DNA from: Haematococcus lacustris
Lineage: Eukaryota > Chlorophyta > Chlorophyceae > Chlamydomonadales > Haematococcaceae
Assembly (NCBI GenBank): GCA_030144725.1
Contig: JASKMD010000029.1
Span: 8,235,443 to 8,299,442, forward strand
DNA length: 64,000 nt
Direction of reading: 5' to 3'
In this document: one piece after another, positions 12,326 through 23,286 of the stretch
How the letters are laid out: each line of letters opens with the position of its first letter
Position numbering within the stretch: position 1 is the stretch's first letter
The notes under the pieces: model-generated
The model's database searches: none
The model's input: only the letters and a program-made list of their open reading frames with translations
What the model was told of the DNA's origin: nothing
Position numbers and translations under genes: made by a program

Positions 12326-15300
12326 TCATGGCCTCCTCACATCAGCCTCAGCCGTACCAGCCTCCAAACCGAGCTTCTGTAGGTAGGCAGTCAACATCTC
12401 CTGGCACCCCACCAGCTGTGACCTGGACTCCCACGTGTTGTGCTCGTCCCCATGGCCCTGCCACTTGACCAGGAACTCCAACTGCCTCTTCTTGGGCTTG
12501 TCACCCCGCTTGCCTTGGCTCTTGGCCAGCCGGTGATCCACCACCTTCTCCACCTTGTACTCTGGCTCTCCATCTAGCCACTGCAGTGGGGGTGGGCCTG
12601 CGTGCCCAGGCACCTGGTCAGAGGCATCGTAGGTCCTGTAAGTCAGGCGTTCCCAACATGGGGTTGGTAATCTTCATGCAACTGCAGCCCATCTACTCCA
12701 TCATTTCATGTAACGTTTGCTGCGTCTGGTGCAATGCGACAATGCGCGTTTAATGTAAGACTGGAGTTGCCATCGGAGTCATTCGATGCGGGCAGCCACA
12801 TGTGACCCCGGATGTGTCCCAAACACAGACCGTGGTTAGCTACACTGGTAAGCTACGTCCTTGGCTATCCGTTAGCGATGCACGACATGTTGGTGGCGCA
12901 CACCACCGAAGTCCGGCAAACATGGCTGCGCGAGCTTCCTGATGGTGCAGGCCGCTTGGCGAGGATGTGAAGAAACTCGAAACTGTGTGTGGCAGCGCTG
13001 TATCGTTGTAATGGTGGGCGGCACAGTAGGGACTAGTCACCCCCTCCAGCTATGATCCGCTTTATGTTTTGGACCATTGAACATTTATGTTTTGTTTTAT
13101 GTTTTTGAACAGAACATTTATGTTTTTGTTTTATGTTTTTGAACATTTATGCTTTATGTTTTGGACCATTGAACATTGCACCCCTCAGCAGCAGCAACAG
13201 CTGGCAGCCGCAAGCACGTCACGTAAGCGTGAGGCACCTGCAGCTAACAAGTCGAGGGCAGCAAAGCAAGGTGAGACAACACCACGTACTGCACCTAGCA
13301 CCTTGTTTAAGCGCAGTACAGCAGCCGGTAATGCACTAGCGCCAGCAGCAGCTCCAAAAGCTAATAGTGGTATCCAGTCGTCACGACTGCCGTCGTCGCG
13401 TCCACATGCCAAAAGCAAAACATGTTCCGACTGCTGCTGCGCGTTGCAGGTGCCACTCACAACAGTGTGGCGAAGCGTGCTAGTGCGGCGCGCCTCGCAT
13501 GGGGCGAAACCGCATGAATTCAAACGTCGATCTTTGGGCAGGCACTGAGCACCGCTGAGAGCGAGATAGTTTATGCTGCGTCTGCCATCTCGTAGCTATG
13601 AGTCTCCTCTGTTTAAAGCACTGTTTACATATATTTTTGACTGAGTGGTTGCGGAGATACGGGCTTCCTATCACAGGAGGGTGGTTTTCAGGTAGTTGGG
13701 AACGCCTGACTGTAAGGCTTCACAAGGGACACATGAAACACGTTATGGATCCGAGACCACTCCTCAGGCAGGTCCAGCTTCACTGCTGCTCTGCCCACCA
13801 TGTACTCAACTCGGAAAGGACCGACATAGCGTGGCTTCAGTTTTCTGGCACCAGGCTGGCCCACTCTGCCCCTCATGTTTTGTGTGCTCAACAACACCAT
13901 GTCGCCAGGTTCAAACACCGCGTCACGCCGCTTGGTATCCTGGTAGGCCTTCATGCGCTTCTGCGCTCGGGCTAGGCATTGCCTGGCCTGCTCCACCGCC
14001 TGCCTCGCATTGGCCACGAACTCGTGCGCCTGCGGCACTCTCTGGGGCAGGTCCAGCAGCTCAGCCACTCGCGGATGGTAGCCGTAGTTTAGGTAGAAGG
14101 GCGTGCAACGGGTGGACTCCTGCTTGGCATTGTTGATGGCGAACTCGACGAGGGGTAAGTGTTCCGCCCAGTCCTTCTGGTCGGGCCTGATGTAATGCCT
14201 TAGCATCTCCTCTATCACCCGGTTCATGCGTTCCGTTTGACCATCGGTCTGGGGGTGGTAAGCACTCGACAGGTCCAGGTCCACCTGGAGCAGCGCCGCA
14301 AGCTCAACAAAGAACCTGTTGTTGTTCAGGTTAGGTCCCCTGTCGCTCACAATGCTGTCTGGCCAGCCGTGTAGGCGAAACACATTGTCGACAAAGAGCT
14401 TGGCATATTGTACCGCTGTCATGCGCTCCCAGGTCCTGGCCAAGTGCACCATCTTGGTCAGCCGGTCCACAATCACCAAGATTGAATCATGCTTGGCTGG
14501 TCCACTTGCAGGGAGCTTCACAATGAGGTCAAGCGACACGGAGCCCCAAGGCCTCAAGGGGATAGGCAGCGGCTGTAGCTTGCCAGCGGGCTTCTGGGCG
14601 CTGGACTTGTTTAGTTGGCACGAGTGGCAGGTGCGTACGTAGTGCTTGACAGCCTCTGACACACCCTGCCAGTCAAAATAGCGTGTTACTTGCTCAAGGG
14701 TCTTTGTCATGCCCAAGTGACCCGCAGACTTGGCATCGTGCATGGTGTGTATCACTCTCCTCCTCAGCTTCTCATCATTAGGCACCACCACCTGGCCACG
14801 CTCTGTTAGCCACAGCCCCTCCAGCCGGTGTAGCTTTGAGGTGAAGGCAGCCTCGTCAAACCGCTTGTCCGCCCCGTAGGCCTGCTTGACTGCTTGCAGC
14901 AGCGTTGTGGGGTCTGACCCGTCACTGGCCTCTTGTTGCTCTGTGTCCTGCCGCAGGGTTTCCCCCCCACCTGGCTGCAGCCCTCTAGGCGTGCCGGCAG
15001 CCATGTCAGCAGGCGGGGTCAGCTTGCCAGCCTCATAGGCCCTCTCCCTGGCCACAGCCTGCTCTCTCTCAGCCACCTTGCGGAGCTCAGCTGCTGTGCG
15101 GCGGGTGGTGGCAGCCAGCACTGCACCGTCATGTCCAGGCACCAGCAGTAGCACCGGGCAGCTCTCTGTGGCAGGCATGCTTAGCGCCGGGTTGCGGCTG
15201 ATGGGATCAGCCACATTGTCCGCACCAGGATGGTATCTGATTTCATACTTGTAACGGGACAGCTCCTCCATCCACCGTGTCTGCCGCCTTGACAGGTTTG

Positions 15301-17353
15301 CTTGCGTTTGAAGGTAGATTAGGGGGTTGTGATCAGTTTGTATTGTAACATCCACAGCTCCATCCAGGTAGCACCTCCATTCCCTCACAGCCCTGATGAT
15401 GGCTAGCAGCTCCTGGTCTCCTGTAGAGTACCTTGTTTCAGGTGGTGACAGCTTTTTGCTGGTGTAAGCTATGGGTCTGCCTTCTTGCAGCAGCACTGCT
15501 CCAGTGCCCACCAGCGACGCGTCAGTGCACACCACAAAGGGCTTTGTGAAGTCAGGCAGTGCCAACACAGGAGCAGAGCACAGGGCGTCTTTCAGGCCAT
15601 TAAATGCTTTCAAATGTGCCCCCCCGAACTTTTGCCAGTCGAACTGTGCCGCAGCCGTCTTGCTGGTCAGGTCGGTCAGTGGCGCGGCGATAGCGCTGAA
15701 GTTAGGAATGAAGCGCCGAAAGTAGTTCGCCAATCCCAGAAAGGCCTGCAGATCCTTCAGGTTGCGCGGAACGTGCCACTCCCGGACCACTTTCACTTTT
15801 GCTGGGTCGACAGCAATGCCATGTTCGCCCACAATATGGCCGAGGAACGCCAGCTCTGTTTTGTTGAACTCGCATTTGGAGCGTTTGGCGTAGAGCTTGT
15901 GTTGTCTCATGAGCTCCAGCACCTCTTTCAGATGTCGCACATGCTCCTCAGCAGTATTGCTCATGACCAGGATGTCATCAATGTAAACCAGCACAGACTT
16001 GTTGATCAGAGGTCGAAACACGTTGTTCATGACTCGTTGGAAGGTAGCAGGAGCGTTTGTAAGCCCGAAGCACAGCACTTTAAACTGGAACTGCCCCATG
16101 GGCGTCAGGAATGCTGTCTTGGGCCGGTCCGCCTCTGTGATCCTGATTTGATGGTACCCGGATTGGAGATCAAGGGAGCTAAACACTTTCTTGCCAGCCA
16201 ACCTGTCAAAGAGGTCATCAATCCTCGGCAGGGGATATCTGTCTTTCACCGTCAGTTTGTTTAGTGCTCTGTAGTCAATACACATCCTCAACGACCCGTC
16301 CTTCTTCTCCACAAACAGCACAGGGGCTCCATAGGGGCTACCGCTGGGCTCTATCAGCCCCCTGGCTTGCAGCTCTGACACCTGTCTCTTGACCTCAGCC
16401 TCCTCCCTGGGGCTCAGCTTGTAAGGCCGCTTGTATGGTGGCGGAGCATCAGACTCCATCCTGATGGTGTGCCCTACACCCCTGTCTGGGGGCAGACCTG
16501 GCGGCATGTCCTGGAACACATCAGAGTACTCATCTAGCACAGCCTGCAGCTCTGCATCTGTGACCAGCTCAGATCCATCCTTTCCACTGCTCTCCTTGCA
16601 GCCTGCCACTGCAGCAGCCAGGCTCCCCTTGTGCCAGCCCTCTGTGTCACTTTCACTGCCAGGCTGCACCAACAGCAGCAAGCTGCGGCATCCCTTGCGA
16701 AGCAGCCTCGCCGTCTGTCCCACGCTGAGCGGTTCCGCTGGCTCGACTAGCCCTCCTGAGGCTACGGCAGCCTGAGCTACGGCTTCAAAAGATGGCAGGT
16801 GTTTCGAGCGAAGTGCCAGCAGGTTCGCCGGTTTGCCCTCAGGCGACAATAACGTGCACACCCCGTGCTTCGGTTTCATCACCACGTCGTTGGCGAACAG
16901 CCAGTCCGATCCCAGGATTAAGTCGACACCCTCAATTACTCTGGGCATGACTCTGGCCATTACGATGGTCTTGCTCTTCTGAATCTCCAGCAGGCCTGTC
17001 CTCTTCTCATTCAGCACCACACGCTCATTGTTGGCAGTCAATACTGGTGTTGGCCTCATGGCTTCCTTTTCCAACGTAGCATCAGATGGGTCTATCTTGT
17101 GCTTTTGCAGCCACTGGTCACTGATGATGCTGAAGGTAGCGCCAGTGTCCATCATAATCTGGCATGGCCTGCCTCCAAAGCGGCCCACATACATGAAGGG
17201 TAGCTGTAGCGTTTCAGCCTTGTCACTGAGAGTCCCCGTCGGTGCGGTAGCCAAGATGAGCTTCTTACATGTTGACCTCTCATCAAACACAGGTATAGGC
17301 TCATACAAAGGCGGTCCTGGCAGGTCTGCACCTCGTTCCCACCAGGCAAAGCC
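12326..17353 (-). CDS. Gy1 pol: protease, reverse transcriptase, RNase H, integrase, chromodomain
   Basis: Follows gag in the same frame after TAG at 17354-17356. Main part down to 13711, then split by the TIR element 12642-13710 and finished by 12326-12641. Counting from the first Met at 17308: protease MMDTGATF at about 54; RT RMCIDYRALNK and YIDDILVMS near 440; RNase H DASLVGTGAVLL; integrase HHCC zinc finger (about 855-900, HDAKSAGHLGM ... CHSCQLNK); DDE core with SLDLIVKL, SDRGPN and GQTERMNRVIEEM. Next to the insertion, VKPY continues as RTYDAS across the removed element. The tail reads LEFLVKWQGHGDEHNTWE, a chromodomain that in chromoviruses directs integration by binding histone marks. 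Intact apart from the insertion. Confidence 0.93.
12642..13710. mobile_element. nonautonomous TIR DNA transposon nested in Gy1 pol
   Basis: 1,069 bp with perfect 16-bp terminal inverted repeats GTCAGGCGTTCCCAAC and a 5-bp duplication TGTAA (12637-12641 and 13711-13715). Excision at these points rejoins the pol frame. Inside: AT-rich direct repeats (13060-13180, word TTATGTTTTGGACCATTGAA) and a short open frame rich in Lys, Ala and Ser (about 13187-13548) with no recognised domain. No transposase seen. The TIR resembles hAT ends, but a 5-bp duplication is short for hAT, so the superfamily is left open. Confidence 0.88.
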
Positions 17354-18658
17354 CTATTGATCATCATTGTGAGCCCCACGGCTACCACGGTGCTGTTGCT
17401 TGTTGGCACAGTCTTTGGCGTAGTGTCCTCGCCCTCCACACTCGTAGCACACGTCACTGGGCTGGTTGGGCCCCTTGTGTCTCTTACGGTCACGGTCACG
17501 GTCACGGTCGTCTGCGAACGACACATGGCGGGCGTCCCGGCTTGGACTGCGGCCTCTGTTGTGCCCGCGACCCTCATCACGACGCCGCAGGTCCACTGGC
17601 TGGAACCGGTCCAGTCGCTCATTCAAACGACCCTGCAAGGTACGCCCACCATCAGCAGAACGGCTTCGTGAGCGCCCATTGCTCCTTCCACTGAAGCTGC
17701 GCCCTCGCCCCGCAAACACGGCCACACTAGGCCCACCATCAAACTCCTCGTCGTCAAGCTGGGGTGCAGCAGTGACAGCGGTGACAGCACGCACAGACAC
17801 TTTGGCAGCTCGCGCAGCAACATCACGCCCACGTGCAAAAGCAAGCAGCGCATCCAGCGATTCCCATCGCTTCCCATCAGGCATAGTCGCACACTCCCGC
17901 TTCAGCTCAGGTTTCAGGCCAGCGATGAAGTACATACACAGGAGGTCCTGGGGCAAACGATGCAAGCGCATGGACATCAGCGAAAACTGCAGACAGTAAC
18001 TCATCAACTCCGCTCCCTTCTGGTGATACTCCCGATCCACCAGCTTCTGCATCAGATCCGCCTCATTATTCTGATTGGTGCACCCAGTGGCCCTCCTAAG
18101 CCACGCTTCTAGCTCCGCATCAGTAAGATCTTTGCCTTGCTGCCTGTAGCTGCTCACCAGCTGTACCACAGCAGCTTTCAGATCACCACTCAGGGCCTGC
18201 AGCACTCCCGCCACCAATGGCTGCTGCGTTGCACGGCACCACTGGCCCACAAGCCAAAAGTAAGACTCAAAGTCCCTGTTTCGCAGCACATCATCAATCT
18301 TCCAAGCCTCAGGCAGGCTCACGTTCGTTCTGACCACATGCTGTGCCGCTGGTGCTCCTGGCAGCGACCGACCACTTGCGTCTCCCAGGCCAGCTCCGCC
18401 AAGGTTTGCAAGTGCGCCATGCTGGCTTGCACCACCTCCGGCCGCGCTTCCAGAATGTGCCTCTCGGCGCTCAATCGCCTCACGCCCACTACTTCCTGGG
18501 CCACCACTACGCTTCCCTTGCTCGCGGGACTCTTGCAACTCCCGCTCTTTTGCGGCCAACTGAGCTTGCAAGGTCTCCACAGTTCTTTGCAAGTCCTCAG
18601 GACTATTGCCCCTTTCCATCGCCGCTCTCGCAGAATCTCCCTCAGCCGACTGGGTCAT
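17354..18658 (-). CDS. Gy1 gag (nucleocapsid polyprotein)
   Basis: 434 residues from ATG at 18656-18658 to TAG at 17354-17356. N-terminal coiled-coil-like stretch (TVETLQAQLAAKERELQE), a central retrotransposon gag region (SYFWLVGQWC ... LPQDLLCMYFIAGLKPEL), an Arg/Ser/Asp-rich linker, and one CCHC zinc knuckle CYECGGRGHYAKDC. The stop context is CAA TAG GGC, with pol open in the same frame beyond it. Confidence 0.92.
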   Translation of the reverse strand: MTQSAEGDSARAAMERGNSPEDLQRTVETLQAQLAAKERELQESREQGKRSGGPGSSGREAIERREAHSGSAAGGGASQHGALANLGGAGLGDASGRSLPGAPAAQHVVRTNVSLPEAWKIDDVLRNRDFESYFWLVGQWCRATQQPLVAGVLQALSGDLKAAVVQLVSSYRQQGKDLTDAELEAWLRRATGCTNQNNEADLMQKLVDREYHQKGAELMSYCLQFSLMSMRLHRLPQDLLCMYFIAGLKPELKRECATMPDGKRWESLDALLAFARGRDVAARAAKVSVRAVTAVTAAPQLDDEEFDGGPSVAVFAGRGRSFSGRSNGRSRSRSADGGRTLQGRLNERLDRFQPVDLRRRDEGRGHNRGRSPSRDARHVSFADDRDRDRDRKRHKGPNQPSDVCYECGGRGHYAKDCANKQQHRGSRGAHNDDQ

Positions 18659-18904
18659 TGTACCGCATAAAGGTCTTCCGCACGCAGGCTCACTAGCCAC
18701 ACAGGCTCTCAGCTCTCACAGGCTCACTAGCCACTCAGCGTCCGCACTCCGCCGTCGCCTCGCGACTTTTACAAACACTGGCGCACTACACTGGCGCACT
18801 ACAGTCGCTTCAATACAACCGTGCTTCCACACGCCAACCAGGACGCTCTCTGTCGCTCGGCTCAAACACACCCAGTCCGGCTCAGGGCATCGGTCGGAAA
18901 CCAC

Positions 18905-19073
18905 TGTTGCGTTAGCGGCTATAGTGTTCTGAGGTATCCATCGTAGATCAGGGCGTAGTCCATCCACCTGGGAATCGGACCCAGCCTCAGAACACCTCAC
19001 CACTAACACTTTCTCACATGGGAGTAGAGATCTCAGATCCGCATGCTACTTTACTCAGCATGGTCACGTAACA
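18905..19073 (-). repeat. Gy1 5' LTR
   Basis: 169 bp, matching the LTR at 12046-12214 except one T/C difference. Flanked outside by the GTGTA duplication. Expected to hold promoter and R region. Confidence 0.95.
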
Positions 19074-19078
19074 GTGTA

Positions 19079-19556
19079 CTCTTGCACTGTAAAGCCGGGA
19101 AGCACGAATGAGTGAGCAGGGCATGGCAGGAAACTTCTGATGCACCATGTATGTGTATTGGACCGCACTTTTGGCCAGACCCTCCCAACTCCACTGTGGC
19201 GGAAATGGCGGTGCGCATATTGACAGTCTGGCTTAAGCGAAGCTGGGATCTGGCCTCTTCATGTTCTGCCGCTGTGGCAGCAGCTGAAGACATAAGGATT
19301 TGCTGTTGCTGGGCTGCTGCTGCAAGAGCTGCTGCTGCCGTGGTCCTGCTGCAGAAGCCTGTACCGGCCTTCTGTTGTGTCGGCCTGAACATGGATCCGT
19401 TTAATTGGCCCTACCCGCCTTGGTGCATTTGCTGCCCTACACGCCTTGGTGCATTTGCTGATATCCCCCATAGGGTGGCTGGCTCAGCTTGGGTCAGGCT
19501 CAGCTTGGCAATAGGTGGAGGCGGGCTAGGAGGTGGTGGGGATCATCGTGGTGGGC
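19079..19556. other. unassigned sequence between Gy1 and the GGGGC array
   Basis: An open frame with Cys/Ala-rich text crosses here into the repeat, but has no domain I recognise and continues as pure repeat. I do not call a gene. Confidence 0.3.
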
Positions 19557-20727
19557 GGGGCGGGGCGGGGCGGGGCGGGGCGGGGCGGGGCGGGGCGGGG
19601 CGGGGCGGGGCGGGGCGGGGCGGGGCGGGGCGGGGCGGGGCGGGGCGGGGCGGGGCGGGGCGGGGCGGGGCGGGGCGGGGCGGGGCGGGGCGGGGCGGGG
19701 CGGGGCGGGGCGGGGCGGGGCGGGGCGGGGCGGGGCGGGGCGGGGCGGGGCGGGGCGGGGCGGGGCGGGGCGGGGCGGGGCGGGGCGGGGCGGGGCGGGG
19801 CGGGGCGGGGCGGGGCGGGGCGGGGCGGGGCGGGGCGGGGCGGGGCGGGGCGGGGCGGGGCGGGGCGGGGCGGGGCGGGGCGGGGCGGGGCGGGGCGGGG
19901 CGGGGCGGGGCGGGGCGGGGCGGGGCGGGGCGGGGCGGGGCGGGGCGGGGCGGGGCGGGGCGGGGCGGGGCGGGGCGGGGCGGGGCGGGGCGGGGCGGGG
20001 CGGGGCGGGGCGGGGCGGGGCGGGGCGGGGCGGGGCGGGGCGGGGCGGGGCGGGGCGGGGCGGGGCGGGGCGGGGCGGGGCGGGGCGGGGCGGGGCGGGG
20101 CGGGGCGGGGCGGGGCGGGGCGGGGCGGGGCGGGGCGGGGCGGGGCGGGGCGGGGCGGGGCGGGGCGGGGCGGGGCGGGGCGGGGCGGGGCGGGGCGGGG
20201 CGGGGCGGGGCGGGGCGGGGCGGGGCGGGGCGGGGCGGGGCGGGGCGGGGCGGGGCGGGGCGGGGCGGGGCGGGGCGGGGCGGGGCGGGGCGGGGCGGGG
20301 CGGGGCGGGGCGGGGCGGGGCGGGGCGGGGCGGGGCGGGGCGGGGCGGGGCGGGGCGGGGCGGGGCGGGGCGGGGCGGGGCGGGGCGGGGCGGGGCGGGG
20401 CGGGGCGGGGCGGGGCGGGGCGGGGCGGGGCGGGGCGGGGCGGGGCGGGGCGGGGCGGGGCGGGGCGGGGCGGGGCGGGGCGGGGCGGGGCGGGGCGGGG
20501 CGGGGCGGGGCGGGGCGGGGCGGGGCGGGGCGGGGCGGGGCGGGGCGGGGCGGGGCGGGGCGGGGCGGGGCGGGGCGGGGCGGGGCGGGGCGGGGCGGGG
20601 CGGGGCGGGGCGGGGCGGGGCGGGGCGGGGCGGGGCGGGGCGGGGCGGGGCGGGGCGGGGCGGGGCGGGGCGGGGCGGGGCGGGGCGGGGCGGGGCGGGG
20701 CGGGGCGGGGCGGGGCGGGGCGGGGCG
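19557..20727 (+). repeat. (GGGGC)n array, about 234 units, no interruption
   Basis: About 1,170 bp of uninterrupted pentamer. Each unit has a four-G run, so the plus strand can form G-quadruplexes along its whole length. All frames are open (AGRGG one way, PPRPA the other), which is a composition effect. Confidence 0.97.
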
Positions 20728-21249
20728 CTAACCATAAAACACCCTAGGGCCAGCAGTGTTTGTTAGCATACACCACTTGCTAAACACGCTCAATTTGATA
20801 GAGTGTTTTGGACAAAGACAACGCAAAACATCAACCAACTTCTAAACCCTGCAGCCATTATGGCTCTCCGAAATAAAGCAAGACTTTAATGACCGGGAAC
20901 TGCAGGAGTGCCCGCGCATAACATACCATAGAGACCGGGAACATCAACCATCGAGATGCAAGCGCTCAATAGGTCACAGACGCACAGCTGCGCCGGATTT
21001 TACCGCAAGTCATCATGTTCCTTGCCCCGTGCTCGTGTGGCAGCAGCATCAATAGCAGCAACATCTGGGATTGCAAGGTGCTCATGACTTCAGCCTGGGG
21101 CTACTGGTCATGGGTTCTCAAAGACACTGGTGCAAGCCCAGCTGCCCTGTTGGAGCTGGCTGCAGCATGTGTCATAGCATCCGCGGAGCCAGCGTCTGCT
21201 TCAGCCTAGCAATGCACGCTTGGGTTAGCTGCATCCAGGGTGGGGCACA
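20728..21249. other. upstream region of the HMA gene
   Basis: No exon recognised. It should contain the promoter and 5' UTR of the HMA protein gene. No core promoter motif stands out. Confidence 0.3.
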
Positions 21250-22335
21250 ATGGCTTCCTTGCCCATTAAAGTGCGCGCCTCTCACCCTTCCCCAGGTTCA
21301 AGCAGCCACCATCTCATGTTCCAGTCCCGGGAAAGCATGTGCATGGACCTCATTTACAATGGAGGCATGTCAAGGGTCAAATGTGCTGGGCTGTCGACCC
21401 AATGTCAGCTGAAGGCAAGTACCCTGGCAGCCGCTGGCCCACTACCGCCTGTCGCTACTGCAATGCTGGTGCTGGTGCACCCGTGGTCCAGACAACTAGC
21501 TGAGCAAGCCAAGCACACACTGTGTTTCTGGGCTGCTATCTGCGGGCAGGCGAGGATGCAGCCCAGCCTGTGTGGAACAGCCTGCTACAGAGCAGCCCAC
21601 TGACGCCCATTGCCCCATGGTGTGCCTAGTTTGAGGTGTTGTTGTGCTGCATGCAGCTGACGGCACGGTTGAGCTGGAGATTAAAGTAGGGGGCATGATG
21701 TGTGATGGCTGCACATCACGTGTGTCAGAGGCCTTGCGCAATGCATGCCCTGGGAAGGTGGTCAACGTAGAGGTAAACGTTTTGGACCAGCACTCCTTTT
21801 CAGACAGTACGAGTATTGCCAGGGTGTTGATCTGTTGGTAGTCTCCCTCTACCAGAGAGATGCAGCTCCCAGACACCCAGAGCAGGCTTCTGCATCAGAA
21901 CAGCAACGCCTTACAAGAGCGCGTTTTCAGCCCTGTGGTTGCTGCTTGTTGTGCCCATGGTCCTCATCCTTACATCACCTCACTTCACCTCAACTCTTTG
22001 GCCGTCATTGCATGGTGTCTGCCGTGTATGGTGCTGCTGCAAACTCAGCGCCACCAGTTGGAATGTTGACCTGTTGTTGTTGTTCCCATGTTGCTATGCA
22101 TCCTCCTATCATTACCATTATCATCATCATTACTAGTCGCTGTCATGGCATGCACCCTTCTGTGCTCGTGTTGTGATTGCTGCAACCCGGCACTGCTCAG
22201 GTATCCCTTCCTGAGCTGGCACGCGTTGAGGTCAGGGCTTCCTCCCAGCTGGACGCGGTCCAGATGCTGCCCACATTCTTGCAGACAGTCGAGGCCCTGG
22301 GTTTCACAGCAGAGCCACAGATTGAGGGACTATAG
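21250..22335 (+). CDS. HMA-domain metal-binding protein (copper-chaperone-like), complete copy
   Basis: Three exons inferred, phases consistent: 21250-21418, 21657-21772, 22201-22335, about 139 residues. Exon 1 begins at ATG 21250 and encodes a basic, Ser-rich leader (MASLPIKVRASHPSPGSSSH) that could be an organelle transit peptide. Exons 2 and 3 form one HMA fold: VELEIKVGG, the metal site GMMCDGCTSRV (CxxC), a helix, VVNVE, then VEVRAS and a second helix ending VEALGFTAEPQ. Such domains carry Cu(I) or Zn(II) to partner ATPases or enzymes. The duplication breakpoint (21483) lies in intron 1, so this is the only copy with its exon 1. The exon 1 link is my inference from phase. Confidence 0.72.
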
Positions 22336-22418
22336 GTTGCAAACAGAGCTTGGACGAGAAAGGGCGGTTTCGAGAGGATGTGTTTAGAAGGCAACATTCT
22401 TCAGTCTCGACCACACTC

Positions 22419-22500
22419 CAATTGTCCCATTGGCTCTGCTGTTGTGCCCTGATGCCAGTTTCAACTGAATGTGTTTGGTGGGTGGCACCAGGGTGCCCAT
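22419..22500 (+). repeat. 82-bp dispersed repeat, four copies
   Basis: Starts CAATTGTCCCAT and ends CACCAGGGTGCCCAT. Other copies: 38419-38500, 42661-42742, 56646-56727. Two independent sites per duplicon, in the same orientation. One lies downstream of the HMA gene, the other in the upstream region of the polyQ gene. No coding sense is apparent. Function unknown. Confidence 0.8.
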
Positions 22501-23007
22501 CTCTCGTTTAATGTTTTGTTATGTCGGATTTTCTTGCTGGCTACCGCTGCAACATGCGCCGCCACTTGTGCAGCAGGGCCTTGTCGGGATTTATCACCCA
22601 GTCCTTGCTTGTCTTGCCCAGTTTTTGGCATGGTTGGGCGGCCATTCCATTAGCACAGCTCAGTGGGGCGTGGGCCTGGGCCAAGTGCACAACGGCGAAT
22701 GTTTAGCGCGGCTGTCACGTCCCGGCCATAGAACCTGCACATGGGTGTGGGACATGCATGAAGTCAAGCCATGTGCCATGCCATGTGGAGTATGTTCATG
22801 TCATGCACATTTGTAGGGTAAGGTCAGTGCTTACCTGATGTTGTTGTTGTTGCTTGTTTGAGCACATCAAGCCCCTGATTTGGGACCGCTTTGCCTTGCT
22901 GTACACTGGCCGCAGCTACCTGCTCATTTGTAAGGTTTCTCCATGAGCTTTTACCTTGATCCTACCTAGCCACCTCGACCCCACCACCTCCCAACACTAC
23001 CAACCCC

Positions 23008-23275
23008 TCACCTTGGCCCTATCCCACACCCCTCACCTGAAGGACTCAGGCGGCGCTTCAGTGAGGGTCTCGCTGGGGTTGTTGTTGACTGAGCTGACCC
23101 GGTTTTGGTGCGGAATTCATCAACCATTACCACTCGCCCTGCTGGGAACTGCCTCAGCGCCTCATGGCCAATGCTGGTAAGGGCTATTGCTATCAACCGT
23201 GGGATGCGCGCCCCGGCAGTTCGATCGACCAGCCTCCTCGCCATAGCTGATCGATCGAAGTGCTGCACAGCGGCC
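23008..23275 (-). pseudogene. Fanzor RuvC-II exon fragment Fz-3A
   Basis: Reads IGHEALRQFPAGRVVMVDEFRT on the minus strand in short stretches, matching the region before and around VDEF in Fz-2. The DNA also aligns (TGAGCTGACCC and GAACTCATC-like words). After VDEFRT the frame drifts. Nothing of RuvC-I or RuvC-III is nearby in this orientation. It abuts the RWD gene exon at 23287 on the opposite strand. Copy B: 43269-43512. Confidence 0.65.
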
Positions 23276-23286
23276 GTACTGCACAG

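Larger units (their letters stand above)
12046..19073 (-). mobile_element. Ty3/gypsy chromovirus element Gy1, complete with target duplication
   Basis: 7,028 bp bounded by 169-bp LTRs of the TG...CA type and flanked by the 5-bp duplication GTGTA (12041-12045 and 19074-19078). LTRs differ at one base that I can see (near 12105), so insertion is recent. A TGGTTTCCGACC sequence next to the 5' LTR (about 18889-18904) suits a tRNA primer-binding site. A purine tract (GGTGGGGGGGAA in element orientation, 12215-12226) abuts the 3' LTR. Internal genes are gag and pol in one frame separated by TAG, with a C-terminal chromodomain. The only clear disruption is a TIR element at 12642-13710. Confidence 0.95.

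Noticed and set aside
19112..20766. Very long open frames of AGRGG or PPRPA repeats
   Set aside because: All frames of a pure GGGGC pentamer are open; nothing outside the array supports a protein.
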